Assembly: GCF_010183535.1 (NCBI RefSeq)
Contig: NC_071332.1
Span: 19,778,001 to 19,842,000 of the forward strand
Direction: 5' to 3'
From: Caenorhabditis remanei
Lineage: Eukaryota > Nematoda > Chromadorea > Rhabditida > Rhabditidae
Length of the DNA stretch: 64,000 nucleotides
The notes beneath the pieces are model-generated. The model was not told the origin of the DNA, did not search any database, and was given only the letters and a program-made list of their open reading frames with translations. Each line of letters starts with the position of its first letter. The stretch's first letter is position 1. The translations under genes were made by a program, and so were the position numbers. Positions 10,781-21,821 of this stretch are shown one piece after another.

Positions 10781-11871
10781 TTAATAGATAATCACTGCAC
10801 CTGAAGGAACCTTTCTACGTCTGATACGTCCGATGTCAAGAGTTTTTCTGCAGTTCACTTTCACCAAAAGAACACTTGCAGTGTGATTAGGAATATGAAA
10901 GAACCAACGATTTACACTTCCTAACATTGAAATGAAAGACGGTGCTCCAAAAGCTTCATTGATGGACACTACGTCTAAACCAACGTCGAAATTTATATGG
11001 TACCGTTCGAAGCCTCTCCAGCGGATAAAGGTCTGAAAAACAAATTGAAGGAAAAAAGTTAAATAAGAAAACTCACATTTTTCAAAAGCACCAAGTCATC
11101 ACTTGTTGCAGTCGACATGCGGCCAGCAAACTTTTTCAAATGAACGATTTGGCGGACATCCGAGATATGAAAATTGTACAGTTCGATTTTCATTGCATTC
11201 CACCAATGCTCCATTTCGAACAGTTCGTGAAATACACCCAATGCCTCTCCGGTCTCGTCGTTTGCATCGGTGAAGATTTTCAACGTTTTCAGACAGTTTG
11301 CATCGAAAAACGGGAGGATTGCGAGGTTTTGAGTAGAGGATAACTCGGTGAGTTCAAGTTTGGCGGTCCTCAACTTGAAGGTCTGAGATCTCATCAATTC
11401 AAGGAGGGCGTCACAACAAACTTCATGCAGTGTGAAGCTTCTCAATGGAGTCTTCAGATGTCTCGAGTAAATCTTGAAATCTTGTATAAGAGCATCCATG
11501 GGATTCAATCCGGAAATTATTTTTGCTGGAGGATCGACTATGTCGGTTAAACATTCCACAACACATCCCCCTTCTGCTTCTTTGTAATCAATCAATATTA
11601 TAGAATCGTATTCGAATTCGAGCAAAATATCAGCTCGCTCCCGTTCTCCTAGACGCACGACTTTCACGTGAGCATCGGGTTTATTTACATCGATGTGATT
11701 ACGTAAGGAGTGACAGACATTGCGAAGACGAACGCTGTAATTACGAATGATTAGATTCGAGTAGAAATTCTAGAATTTTCTAGAAACTTACATTTCTAAA
11801 TAATCGCAGAAATACAGAATATGGTTGATTGCTATCTCGGGGAGCCGCAGGAGTGGGGAGTCGTCAGTCAT
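10781..11871 (-). CDS. F7: F-box/FTH protein, 329 aa
   Basis: The exons are 11871-11792, 11734-11077 and 11032-10781. Exon 1 is MTDDSPLLRLPEIAINHILYF. Exon 2 starts VRLRNVCHSLRNHID and then VNKPDAHVKVVRLG. Like F2 and F3 it has the shorter SQTFKLRTAKLEL segment in the middle of the FTH domain. Exon 3 opens TFIRWRGFERYHINFDV and ends SGAVIIY. Unlike its neighbours it lacks the GGTT/AACC palindrome. Its upstream sequence instead matches that of F10 (GACGGAATTTTT..AAGATC), and both are preceded by a foldback element, so F7 and F10 promoter regions are duplicates. Confidence 0.85.
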
Positions 11872-12235
11872 TCTGAATTTCTGGAAAAGTGTAATTTGGA
11901 TTGCATTTTCAAAAAACTTTCAAAATAAGTTGAAATTACGGCAAGTTGACGGAATTTTTCAGAAGATCGGAAGATCAGATAATCGTAAAATCGGAATATC
12001 ATCATATTAGAGTATCAACAGATAAGAGGAATATCCAAAGGTCAATAAGTTAGAAATTCAGAAACACAAAAGATAAGAAAACAAAAAAATTGGCTTCAAT
12101 GCATAAAAAACGCCTCATATCAGTCAAAATCGGTGTTTTCAACACAGAAATGACCTGGTGCGTCTTCAGAAAAAAGGAAATAAAACATCAAAAGATAGAA
12201 GGCACAGAAAGTTAAAACGCTAGAATTTCACCTAT
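11872..12235. other. F7 upstream region
   Basis: There is no gene. About 90 bp near 11930-11990 match the inverted sequence upstream of F10 at 17640-17720. The rest is A-rich. Confidence 0.4.
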
Positions 12236-13083
12236 TTTTCTCTCCAAGAACGCGCCGAAGGCACGCCAGACAGCGCAATGAATTAATCTGGCGCGCCTCG
12301 GACGCGTTTTGAACTGAAAATAATGTTTCCGGGTGGTCGGAGAATTGGAAAAGGAAGATGAGAAGATCAGTTTTGTTCAAACAGGAAAATTTCTCGTTCT
12401 TACCAAAAAAACTCAAAAATATTTGAAAAATATCGATTTCCTCAATTTTTTTTCCCAAAATTACTGTCGATAAGCTTTTTTACCTCATTTTCAAACGTCT
12501 CAGGACTAGAAAAGCAATAAAACATGCAAACTTCTTATTTTTACAGTTAAAAATAATAATAAAATATGACAAAAAAGCTGCAAAACTGTAAAAGTAACCT
12601 AAAACAAGAGCTGGCACCGAAAAAGTCGTGTTTCCCATCAATTTTTTGTAAATTTTGCTTGAAAAAATAGTTTATCTCATATCTAATCAATAAAAAGTAT
12701 CTAAAAACATAAGAAAAAACTAAAGGAAATCAGAATTTTGCCAAAAAACACATTGACGGTTAGAGAGAACAGTGGAAGGAGAGACGCAGGATGCTGGGCA
12801 GATGAAGAGAGAGTGTGAGTGACCGTGGAGGGGCGAGAGAAAAAAGAGGTGTTGCTGTTTGGCACACTGCCAATATGTGTTAGTAGTGGTCAGCGGAAGG
12901 TGGCATATGGACGATCAAGATGAGGAGATGAGATTTTCTATTCAAAACGAGTCTAAGGCGCGCCAGATTAGTCTGTGACTTTCTGTTTCTTCTATCTTCT
13001 GATATTTTGATTATCTGATTTCACGTTTTTCTGGAGCACTAGCTATTTTCTGTGATGTTTGGCGCGCCTTTGACGCTTTGCTG
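12236..13083. repeat. Foldback element, copy 1
   Basis: The left end carries CGCGCCGAAGGCACGCCAGA then GGCGCGCCTCGGACGCGTTT. The right end carries related inverted sequence (GGCGCGCC at 12958-12965 and 13061-13068). The interior at 12700-12895 is strongly similar to 16905-17085 in copy 2, including GGCACACTGCCAATATGTG. The right arm is shorter than in copy 2. No coding capacity was seen. I do not recognise the family. Confidence 0.6.
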
Positions 13084-13131
13084 AGTTAGAAATGTTGGAC
13101 AAATTTTTATATTATAAATTAATAATAATGT

Positions 13132-14237
13132 TTAATAGATAATCACTGCCCCAGGAACAACATATCTGCGATTCATACGTGCGATTTCAAATTCGTTGCT
13201 GCTGCTCACATCGACCCGAAGAGCACTGTTTGTGTCATTAGGAATATGAAAGTACCAACGATTTGAGTTTGTGATTCTGTCGAAAAAAGATGGTCCAAAT
13301 ATGTCCTGTAAGGGCAATGAGTTGAGATCTACGTCTACTTTTATGCAGCAACGTTCGAAGACTGGCGAGCTGATGAATGTCTGGAAAGGAAAAAAAGGTG
13401 CAAACCTGTAACGGAAAATATGAAAACTCACATTTTTCAGAAACACCGCGTCAGCTGCAGTCATTCTCGATATGGAGCCATGGAATTCCTTCAAGTGAGA
13501 GATTTGACGGACATTCGGGATATTAAGATTTGATAGTAGGCAAATTTTCTCCGCTTTCCTCCAGTGCTCGGTTTCAAAAAATGCATGAAAATCATCCTCA
13601 TTTAATCGATCTCCCTCTGTTCCTTCAATTCTCAAGTCCTTCAGGTGGTTTGCATCAAAAAGTGGAAGTGTCGCAAGAATTTGATCCGCTGATAATCCGT
13701 ACAACTCAAGTTCATTGACTTTCAAAGGGAAAATTTGAGATTCTGGAGGTTGCTTTCTCTTTATTTGGAAGAGGACGTCAAAACAGACTTCATACAATTG
13801 AAATTGTCTCAGTGGGGTCTTCAGATGTCTCATGTAAATCTTGAAGTCTTGTATGAGAACATCCATGGGATTCATTCCAGAAATAGTTTTCAATGAATAG
13901 CGACCCATAAATGTATCACAATTTACAGTACATCCGCCTTCTGCTTCTTTGTAATCAATGTATATTCTAGAATCTTGTTCTGAATCGAAACAAATTACAG
14001 CGTTATTCCCATTTCCTAGAAGCACTTCTTCCACATGGGCGTCAGGTTTGAACAAGTCGATATGGTTTCGCAGAGAGTGGCAGACTTTCCGAAGTTGTGC
14101 GCTGTAATTTTAAAGATTAGACTCGAAGAAAATCTCTAGAATTTTCTTAAAACTTACATTTCCGAATAATCGCAGAAATAGAGAATGTGGTTCATTGTAA
14201 TCTCTGGGAGCTGCAGGAGTGGGGGATCATCAGCCAT
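13132..14237 (-). CDS. F8: F-box/FTH protein, 332 aa
   Basis: The exons are 14237-14158, 14101-13432 and 13380-13132. The F-box exon differs slightly (MADDPPLLQLPEITMNHILYF, then CDYSE instead of CDYLE). Exon 2 begins AQLRKVCHSLRNHID. The middle segment is KRKQPPESQIFPLKVNELEL, with KRKQ or KREQ (F9) in place of MRSQ. Intron 2 is 51 nt, in frame and stop-free as in F3. Exon 3 is TFISSPVFERCCIKVDVD..PGAVIIY. Its start aligns with the DDPPLL start of paralogues. F8 and F9 are nearest relatives, being adjacent and sharing AQLRKVCH. Confidence 0.84.
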
Positions 14238-14304
14238 CTGAATCAAATCTCTGGAAAGAAAACGTTAGAATTTAGAATTGAAAAATACGATTCAGATAAG
14301 TGTA

Positions 14305-14322
14305 GATGGTTGGACAACCGAT
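14305..14322. promoter_or_regulatory. Upstream palindrome of F8
   Basis: GATGGTTGGACAACCGAT, 67 bp before the F8 ATG; identical to the F9 copy. Confidence 0.45.
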
Positions 14323-14504
14323 AGAATTAATCAAAGAATGTCAAGTTTTCGAATAATTTTATTTAACAGCACAAAAAATTAATAAACATATGCGGAGAAA
14401 AAAGAGGAAAGGCATAGAAAAGAATGAGAAATTGGTGGAAAATTAGGATACACAAAAAGGACAAGGGGGAAAATTGGGATATTTTTTTTTAATTGATGAT
14501 AATT

Positions 14505-15631
14505 TTAATAGATGATCACTGCACCTGGCAAAACCTCGCTACGATCAATACGTATAATATCAATTGTTTCTTTGCACGTCACTTCCACCAGTAGAACACG
14601 GGTAGTATCGTTAGGAATATGAAAGTACCACCAATTTGCATCTTCTATTTCAATTGACGGTGCGCCAAATGTATCCTTTATAGACAATAAGTCGAGATCT
14701 TCGTCTACTTTTATGAGGGAATGTTCGAAGAGTGGGGAGCTGATGAATGTCTGAAAAGGAAAAAATAGTTGTGAATCTGTAATGTAAAGTTTGAAAACTC
14801 ACATTTTTCAGAAACTTCACACCAGCTGCAGTCATTCTCGATATGAAGCCATGGAATTCTTTCAAGTGGGAAATTTGACGGACATTCGAGATTTTAAATG
14901 TTGGATATATATTAACTTTCTCCACGTTTCTCCAGTGTTCGGTTTCAAAAAGTGCATGAAATACATTACCATCATCTGCACCATCATTTAATCCATCTCC
15001 ATCGGATACCGCATTGATATCAGTTTCAATTTTCAAGACCTTCAGGTGGTTTGCATCAAAAAGTGGAAGTGTTGCAAGAATTTGAGCCGCAGAAAATCCG
15101 TACAACTCAAGTTTACTGACTTTCAAGGGGAAAATTCGAGATTCCGGGGGTTGCTCTCTCTTTATTTGGAGGAGGGCATCACAACAGATTTGACTCAATT
15201 GAAATAGTCTCAGTGGAGTCTTCAGATGTCTCAAGTAAATCTTGAAGTCTTGAATAAGAGCACCCATGGCATCCAATCCAGAAATCGTTTTCAATGAACG
15301 GCTACCCGTATATGTTGTACGCTCCACAGTACATCCGCCTTCTGCTTCTTTGTAGTCTATCCATATTCTAATATTGTTCTCTGATTCGAAAAAAATTTCA
15401 GCATTCATCCAGATCCCTAGACGCACTTCCTTTACATGAGCATCTGGTTTATTAGCATCGATATGGTTTCGAAGAGTGTGGCAGACTTTCCGAAGTTGTG
15501 CGCTGTAATTAAGAAGGTTAGACACTTGAGAAATTCTAGAATGAAGGTTACATTTCCAAATAATCGCAGAAATAGAGAATGTGGTTCATTGTAATCTCGG
15601 GGAGCCGCAGGAGTGGGGACTCATCAGTCAT
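14505..15631 (-). CDS. F9: F-box/FTH protein, 341 aa
   Basis: The exons are 15631-15552, 15502-14803 and 14750-14505. Exon 1 is MTDESPLLRLPEITMNHILYF. Exon 2 starts AQLRKVCHTLRNHID. It is the longest of the array because of an acidic loop (ETDINAVSDGDGLNDGADDG) after DANHLKVLKI, a longer version of the F5 loop. Intron 1 has been shortened to 49 nt and uses GTAACC, a weaker donor than the GTAAGT of its neighbours. Exon 3 reads TFISSPLFEHSLIKVDEDL..PGAVIIY. No frame damage is seen. Confidence 0.83.
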
Positions 15632-15699
15632 TCTGAATCAAATCTCTGGAAAAAAAACGTTAGAATTTGGAATTGAAAAATACGATTCAGATAAGTGTA

Positions 15700-15717
15700 G
15701 ATGGTTGGACAACCGAT
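15700..15717. promoter_or_regulatory. Upstream palindrome of F9
   Basis: GATGGTTGGACAACCGAT, 68 bp before the F9 ATG, identical to the F8 copy. Confidence 0.45.
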
Positions 15718-15739
15718 AGAATTAATCAAAGAATGTCAA

Positions 15740-16214
15740 TGTAAGTTCTGTATAAAAGGTCACGTGAAGAATTGAAAATCCACAATTTCAAAGTGTCAAA
15801 TTTTATTTATGATTATTTTCGCTTACATGGATTCAAATTTGATGTTCAACTAGTGGATAAACTGGCCAAAATGACAATTTTTGAGGAAAAGTTACCTTGA
15901 TTCTGTAATTAGGTTTTGATCAACTTCACCTTTTTTTATTCAACAACATTAAAAACGTCCGTTTTAATGAAATTTGCATAAAAAGGTTTGAAAATGTGTT
16001 TTCTTTTTAAGTAAGAGAAGGTAAAGTAAGTTGATCAAAACCTAATTACAGAATCAAGGTAACTTTTCCTCAAAAATTGTCATTTTGGTGAGTTTATCCA
16101 CTTGATGAACATCAAATTTGAATCCACGTAAGCGAAAATAATCATAAATAAAATTTGACACTTTGAAATTGTGGATTTTCAATTCTTCACGTGACCTTTT
16201 ATACAGAACTTACA
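15740..16214. repeat. Long inverted repeat (palindromic MITE), about 185-bp arms
   Basis: The arms 15740-15924 and 16030-16214 are nearly perfect reverse complements. The ends are TGTAAGTTCTGTATAAAAGG and its complement, with a 105-bp unique loop. No clear target duplication could be assigned. Transcription through it would give a long hairpin RNA, a possible source of small RNAs. Confidence 0.8.
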
Positions 16215-16215
16215 A

Positions 16216-16386
16216 TGGTACAGAATTGGTATCGATACCGATTCTGTACTTTCGAATAAACTTGGAGAAAACTTTTTTCACGTGATCTTTTATGCAGAGT
16301 ACAGAATAGGTATGAATACCAAATCTGGAGGAATTTCTTGGTACAAAATCGGTATCCATACCGATTCTGTACTTTTGAATAAACTT
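16216..16386. repeat. Direct repeats containing a small palindrome
   Basis: The unit GGTATCGATACCGATTCTGT followed by ACTTTYGAATAAACTT occurs at about 16230 and again at about 16340. A diverged inverted piece (GTACAGAATAGGTATGAATA) lies between. The block abuts the 185-bp inverted repeat and shares its CACGTGA..TTTTAT..CAGA motif, so it may be a derivative of the same element. Confidence 0.55.
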
Positions 16387-16591
16387 TGAAAAAAGAACAG
16401 AAAATGACGTGAACAGACAAAAGTGGAAAACTCTGTGCTTCACGTGCAACTTTTTCTAGCAATTGCCAGTTTATTGCAAAATCGTTCAAATTCAGGGAAA
16501 TGCTGTATTTTCAGTACAGATTACTCACAGAAAACCATTTTTCAACTAGCTAGCAAAAAATTTTGAAATTCCAACCGTCTTATATCTCTGA

Positions 16592-17585
16592 TGTTTCTCT
16601 TCAAAAACGCGTCGAAGTCACGCCAGACAGCGCAATGAACTAATCTGGCGCGCCTCGGACGCGTTTTGAACAGAGAATTTGGTCTCTAGGTGACCTGAAA
16701 TTTGGAAAACGAAAATTGATCTCATTATTACCAAAAAAAATCAAATATTTATCGATTTCGTCAGATTTTCGTTCTATAAAGTCCTTTTCTCCCATTTCCA
16801 CTTAAAAATTTGATCTTTCAATCAATTTTTTGTAACTTTTCCTTGAAAAAATGATTTATCTCATATCTAATCAACAAAAGTATCTAAAAAATAAGAAAGA
16901 ACTAAAAGCAATTCGAATTTCGCCAAAAAATGCGTTGACGATTATAGAGAAGAAAGGAAGGAGAGATGCAGGATGCTGGGCAGAAGAAGAGAGAGTGTGA
17001 GTGAAAGTGGAGGGACGAGAGAAAAAGGGAATATGGTTGTTGTTTGGCACACTGCCAATATGTGTTAGTAGTGGTCAGCAAATAGAGGGGTCTCCCTCTT
17101 CTCTTCTCTTTAACCGTCAATGCGTTTTTTTTGGCAAAATTCGAACTTCGTTGTGTTTTTCTTTTGTTTTCAGAAAGGTTTTGTTGAATAGATATGAGAT
17201 AAACAATTTTTTTAGCAAAATTCGCAGAAAACTGATCGGAAGCACAAAATTTTCAGTTGAGATGTTACTTTGTAGAGTATTGTAGCTTTCTTGTCTTATT
17301 TTTTTTCTTTCAGTCTCATAAACAAAACAATTGAATATTTTCTTGGTTTCCTAGTCCCGAGACGTTTGGAATTGAGCCACAAAGACTTATCGACACCATA
17401 ATTAAACGAAAATTGAGAGAATCGATATTTTTGAGTTTTTTTGGTAAGAATGAGAACAAATTGCAACAAAAATCTTTCCAATCTTCTGGAGGCAACATTT
17501 TCTGTTCAAACGCGTTCAATGCGCGTCAGATTGAATCGTTGGTTTGTCTGGCGTGTCTTCGGCGCGTTCCTGAAGAGATTTGACG
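16592..17585. repeat. Foldback element, copy 2
   Basis: The left arm 16592-16945 and right arm 17105-17585 are inverted relatives. Both carry CTCTTCA..GAACGCG..GAAG..CACGCCAGAC and the ATTCGAATTTCGCC / TGCGTTGACG interior. The unpaired centre includes the GGCACACTGCCAATATGTG block shared with copy 1. No ORF of note. It sits just upstream of F10, as copy 1 sits upstream of F7. Confidence 0.65.
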
Positions 17586-17732
17586 CATTGATGTGTTGGA
17601 AAAACCGATATTGACTGATCTCAGGCGATGATTTTTCAATTGTCTTATATTCTGATCTTTCGAAAAAATTCCGTCAATTCACTATAATTCTAACTTGTTT
17701 TGATTTTAACTTGACTCTGAAATTTCAGAAGA

Positions 17733-18817
17733 ATGACTGATGAGTCCCCATTCCTGAAACTGCCTGAAATTGTCATGGACAATGTTTTACACTACTGTGA
17801 TTATCTGGAAATGTGAGTTTTAAAAGAATTTTCAAATCGCTCATGACAAATTTTCAGTGCTCGTCTTCGGAAGACTTGTCGAAGCCTACGAAACTATGTC
17901 GATAGCACAACATCAGATGCTCTGATGACAAGTGTAGAAATCACTGCACATTCTCAGGAAGTCAGATTCTTGCTTCGTTCAAGAAGTTGTAGAATCGATG
18001 CCCACTACTCACAATCCAAGGATGGCTACAGTATGCAGTATTACACCAATGGAAAATGCGAGTTTAAAACAAAGAAGATACATGGAGAGAACTATTTGGA
18101 AGCTTTTAAAAAGGATCTTGAGATTTTTATGAAGTATCAAAAAGGCGTCATATCACACTTGAGAATTGATCTTCCACCACCTCTAAGTGAAGGAATTCTG
18201 AAAGTAATTGAGAACCGCGGCTCCACACTGAAAGTCACTGAAATCTATGTGTTCAATTTACCTGCAACTCAACTTCTATCTACTATATCTCTTATCGATG
18301 CTCAATGTCTGGAAAATCTGAAAGTATTCACCAAAGAACAGAGAGATGTGATAGATGAGATTATGGATCTGGAGCAGTGGAAACATCTGTATTACTGTCA
18401 ATTGCTGAATTTTCAAATTTCGCAGCCTAGAAGAATCTCTCATATTGGCATGTTTACGGGGAATGTGACATCTGTCACGGCAGCGGATTTGGATTTTCTG
18501 AAAACGGTAATTTCTGCAGAGTGTGATTCTGAAACAATCACGTCTACCATTTACAGGCCTTCCTCAATTCATCAATGTTCTGTTGTTGTAAAATGAACTG
18601 CAACAGTATCGCCGATTTGTCAGAAATAGCCGAAATATTCGGAGTACAACCATTCACCAGTCGCGGTAGTACTGGCGGAGTCTTAAGACTGTGGTTCTTC
18701 CGTATGCCAAACGACAAAACTACAGTTCTCTCGCTGGATGTGAACAGTTTCCATTTCGTTGAGTTCCGTCATAAAAAAACTGCAGAAGTGCCAAGCGATG
18801 CTGTAATCATTGGTTGA
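17733..18817 (+). CDS. F10: F-box/FTH protein, 329 aa
   Basis: The exons are 17733-17812, 17858-18506 and 18557-18817. Exon 1 is MTDESPFLKLPEIVMDNVLHY. Exon 2 starts ARLRKTCRSLRNYVD and carries FTH sequence to DLDFLKT. The intron 2 donor is GTAATT. Exon 3 is AFLNSSMFCCCKMNCNSIAD..PSDAVIIG, 87 codons. It is the only plus-strand member of the first array and the sister of F1 (same intron 2, same YRPSSIH reading of the intron). The cysteine run CCCK just after the splice site is unusual for the family. The start is the first ATG after a TTTCAG (17723-17728), which could serve as a trans-splice acceptor. Confidence 0.84.
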
Positions 18818-19659
18818 GACTCTTTTTTTCTATTCACATGCCTAAATATTCTCACATATTCAATCTTTTGTATATCCAGATGTCCGACTTTTCATTAGGA
18901 ACATCCCTTTACCTCTTCCATTCTTCCCACAACCTCCTCCAACTTTATATACAATATTTATTGGTTTTCTGTGCTGTGAAATAAGATTACCTCGTAAATG
19001 TTCCATTTTCTACATTTTTATTGAAACAGGTAAAACGTAAAATTTTTCATAAAGGCGTTCATGTAATCTAGTCCTTTGAAAATTTAAAAAATTTTGCCTC
19101 TATCTCCGTGGCAATACTTGATTTGGTATCCTTCATCTAATTTGCGATCCGTAGGATGAAAATATTGAAGAATCGACAATCATGAAAAAATACAATTTTT
19201 TTGCAACATTTATTCAAAATTTAATAAAAACATCGAAGAAATCAAGCACAACTAAGAAAACTACCGGAAGAAACATTCTTACAACCGAAAGGACAAAAAC
19301 AATGGAAAAAAATCTGATTAAAAATTGAGTGTGAAGTGAAAATAAAATGAATGAAAAAAAGAGAGTTGAGAACATTAAGATTTTTTGGTTGGTAGGAGGA
19401 GAGACGACCCTGCGGCTGTGATTAGAGACCGGTCGCGCTATGAGTTTCATACGGTGTCTAGGATTACAAGGGTTACGGTTCATGGAGGGGTGGGGACCTG
19501 AATCAGAGGGAAGAAGAACTGAGAGAAATGAAATGAGTAAACTAGGATGGGGTACTCTGGGAAACGAGTCTAACATGGAGAAAAAAACGGGTATGGGGGC
19601 GGAGCTTTGAGCTGGAAATAGTGCATAGAAAAAATGTATGGGTTCATAGAAAGAATCAG
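18818..19659. other. Gene-free stretch between F10 and the satellite
   Basis: It includes the F10 3' region (AATATTTATTGG) and, from about 19206, AATAAA on the minus strand. An open minus frame at 19576-19214 has no recognisable domain. The minus strand here could be the far 3' UTR of the forkhead gene, because no other minus gene lies between. I see no other feature. Confidence 0.35.
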
Positions 19660-20040
19660 TATTTTAGAATCGAGAGTTAAAAATTCAGGAATCTAGAAGT
19701 TCTGGAAACTTGAAACCTGGAAGTATGTAATCTGATTATTCAGAAGTCCGGAAGTCCGGGAATCTCGAAAACGAGAAATCTAGAAAGAAACAGGAATCTG
19801 AAAAATCTGAAATTCAGAAGTTCACAAACTCTCAAATTTCAGGAATCTAGAAGCTCTGGAAAGCTGGAAGTGTTGAATCTGAAAATTCAGAGATCCAGGA
19901 GTCCAGGAATCTAGAAAACTCCGGAATTCAGAATATTGGAAATCCAAAAATTCAATTTTTGAAGAATTCAGGAATATAGGAAACGAGGAATTCGAAACAT
20001 CTGGAATCACCAAATTTCCAGATTCCCGATTTCCCAAATC
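19660..20040. repeat. Degenerate short-period satellite
   Basis: Loosely repeated GGAATCTAGAAG / TCTGGAAACTTG-type units of roughly 8-12 bp fill this block. The units are too diverged to define a single consensus by eye. Confidence 0.6.
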
Positions 20041-20178
20041 CTGAAAAAAGCAAAATGAGTACTAGTCGAAAAATTCGGGGTCTAGGTTTGGTGCATAGAA
20101 AAAACGTGGTTGATGGGGGAAAAGGTGAATCAGTAGAGTGGTGCATAGAAAAAAAGGGCGCATAAAAAGGGTACATTC

Positions 20179-21671
20179 TTAAAATTGGAAAGCTGGAGTG
20201 TCGGTCTGCGCATTTTGGTTTTGTGCTGCAAGAATTTGGATACTGGACAGGAGGGTGGCCAAAATTGGGTTTAGTTGGAGTGGAGCCGCCGTTGAGAGCA
20301 AGTTGGGGAGTCCGTTGACTTGAGTGGCGATAGAGTTTTGGAGAGGGTCTGGAGAATAGTTAAGTTATAGAGAAGAAGATTATAATTATCTACAAATCCA
20401 AGCAAAAAAAATATGGACCGTCTCTGGCCGGCGCATAACTCGCTCCAAATCAAGTTTTATGAGCTGAAAAATATACCAAAATGTAGATCGTGGCGAGTTC
20501 TATGCCTGTGGCTTACTTGTGACCGGATGACTAGTTGCTGATGTACCGCGGGTCGCGAAAAAGGTGTGAAAAAAGCGGCAATGGCCAAAAAAGCCATTAT
20601 AGCCCTACCGCAGCACATAGGCAGAGGGTGGTTTTGTAAAAGTAGTCATGATTGAAATACAGTGACCAATTTTTTGACACTTTATCACGGCCCGCGGTTT
20701 ATTAACAAATATCTAACCGGCCTGTAGTAGGTCACAGTCGTAGATCTCGCTGAGATCTACATTTTTGTGTATTTTTTAGTCAAAAAACTCAATTTGAAGC
20801 AAGTGGCCGGTTTTGGCCCGTTTGACAAGTAGGTAAAATCACTCACTCGAAGCAGTCAACCCATTGAGATACTCAAATAGTGGGCTTGGCGTTGGCACCC
20901 CACTAGTCGGGCTGATCGACGCTGGACTTGGTGACGCGTCGACGCTCCGCGAGCTATTTCCTCTTGACACCAGTCTCGGCTGCATTTGTTGCTTACGGAC
21001 CCTCTTTCTCAGATTCTGCTTCTCAATCGGAACATTAACCACACGCCAGTAGTGGCCAGAGTTGTTTGGTCCGTGGAGAGTAGTGTCGTGATGGCGGAGT
21101 GGGACTTTTTCGAAACAATCGTGGAGACTGAGATTGTGACGGATCGAGTTTTGCCATCCCCATTGGTCGGCACGGGTACGGTAATAGGGGTAGAGGAGGG
21201 CGATTACCTGGAAACACGTATTTTTCAGACTTGCAAACGGAGCCAACACGAACCGGCTCGTAGTTCGCTTTTAACCCAATATTATGTGATGAAAAATATA
21301 ACAAAATGTAGATCTCGGCGAGCTCTATCTCTGTGGGGCGGATGGCACTCGGTAATGTGCCGCGGGCCGTGGAAAAGTGCCAAAAAACGCGAAAATTACC
21401 TAAGAAGAAATTCGAGCCCACCCTGCTGCGCATTACCGAGATCTCCATTTTGGTATATTTTTCAAAAAGTCTTTTAATCCCTACTCACCGCATAAATCTC
21501 CTTGAGCATCAGCTGCTTCTGTGGACTCTTTTCGATTGCCTCGATGATGAGTTCCTTGTAAGAATGTGGTGGCCGCTGACTCCTATCTAGTGAGACCGGT
21601 GTTGTCGTGGTACTGGAATCTGTGAGATCTTCGGCCTGCGGCATCTGGATGGTAAGTGCCGGGAACTCCAT
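20179..21671 (-). CDS. Forkhead-domain transcription factor, about 237 aa
   Basis: The exons are 21671-21489, 21207-20847 and 20348-20179, with compatible phases (0, then 1). Residues 33-130 form a forkhead DNA-binding domain: [24 protein letters not shown], the recognition helix [17 protein letters not shown], then GHYWRV. A basic stretch KRVRKQQ follows, as a likely nuclear signal, then a Ser/Pro-rich tail. ATG directly follows TTTCAG, which is typical of a trans-splice acceptor, and the gene lies 150 bp downstream of F11 on the same strand, so an operon is likely. The third exon ([18 protein letters not shown]) is inferred from splice signals and phase and is less certain. Both introns contain palindromic repeats. 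It belongs to the small nematode forkhead group; the orthologue is not identified. Confidence 0.85.
20461..20784. repeat. Palindromic repeat in forkhead intron 2
   Basis: GAAAAATATACCAAAATGTA at the left and its inverted relative (TAGATCTCG..GATCTACATTTTTGTGTA) at the right enclose GC-richer sequence with ACCGCGGGTCGCG and CGGCCCGCGGT. It is the same family as 21291-21463. Confidence 0.55.
21291..21463. repeat. Palindromic repeat in forkhead intron 1
   Basis: GAAAAATATAACAAAATGTA..GATCTCGGCGAG on the left pairs with CATTACCGAGATCTCCATTT..TATATTTTTC on the right. TGTGCCGCGGGCCGTGG lies in the centre. It is a second copy of the family found in intron 2. Confidence 0.6.
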
Positions 21672-21821
21672 CTGAAATAGGAACAATATTATATTATAGA
21701 ATAATGCGAAGAAAAGATCAAAAATAAGAAAAACGAGGTAAGAAAATTGGTTGTGAAACCGGATGGTAGAAGACGAAATTTATGAATAAGAGAGGTGTGA
21801 AAGACGATTTATTCAAATAGG
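21672..21821 (-). promoter_or_regulatory. Operon-type intercistronic region, F11 to forkhead
   Basis: Read on the minus strand, the F11 stop is followed 8 nt later by AATAAA, then about 100 nt of pyrimidine-rich sequence, then TATTTCAG joined directly to the forkhead ATG. This spacing fits SL2-type trans-splicing in Caenorhabditis operons. A separate promoter in 150 bp cannot be excluded. Confidence 0.6.

Noticed and set aside
16199..16489. Minus-strand frame with repeated YRIG / FCTLHK units
   Set aside because: Produced by the direct repeats at 16216-16386, not a protein gene.
19021..19029. CTGTTTCA-type octamer (21U-RNA upstream motif) on the minus strand
   Set aside because: Single occurrence by eye here; another lies inside coding sequence near 8310. 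No clustering expected of piRNA loci.
19214..19576. Minus-strand open frame of 120 codons between F10 and the forkhead gene
   Set aside because: No domain, hydrophobic low-complexity ending and no splice context; more likely distal 3' UTR of the forkhead gene.
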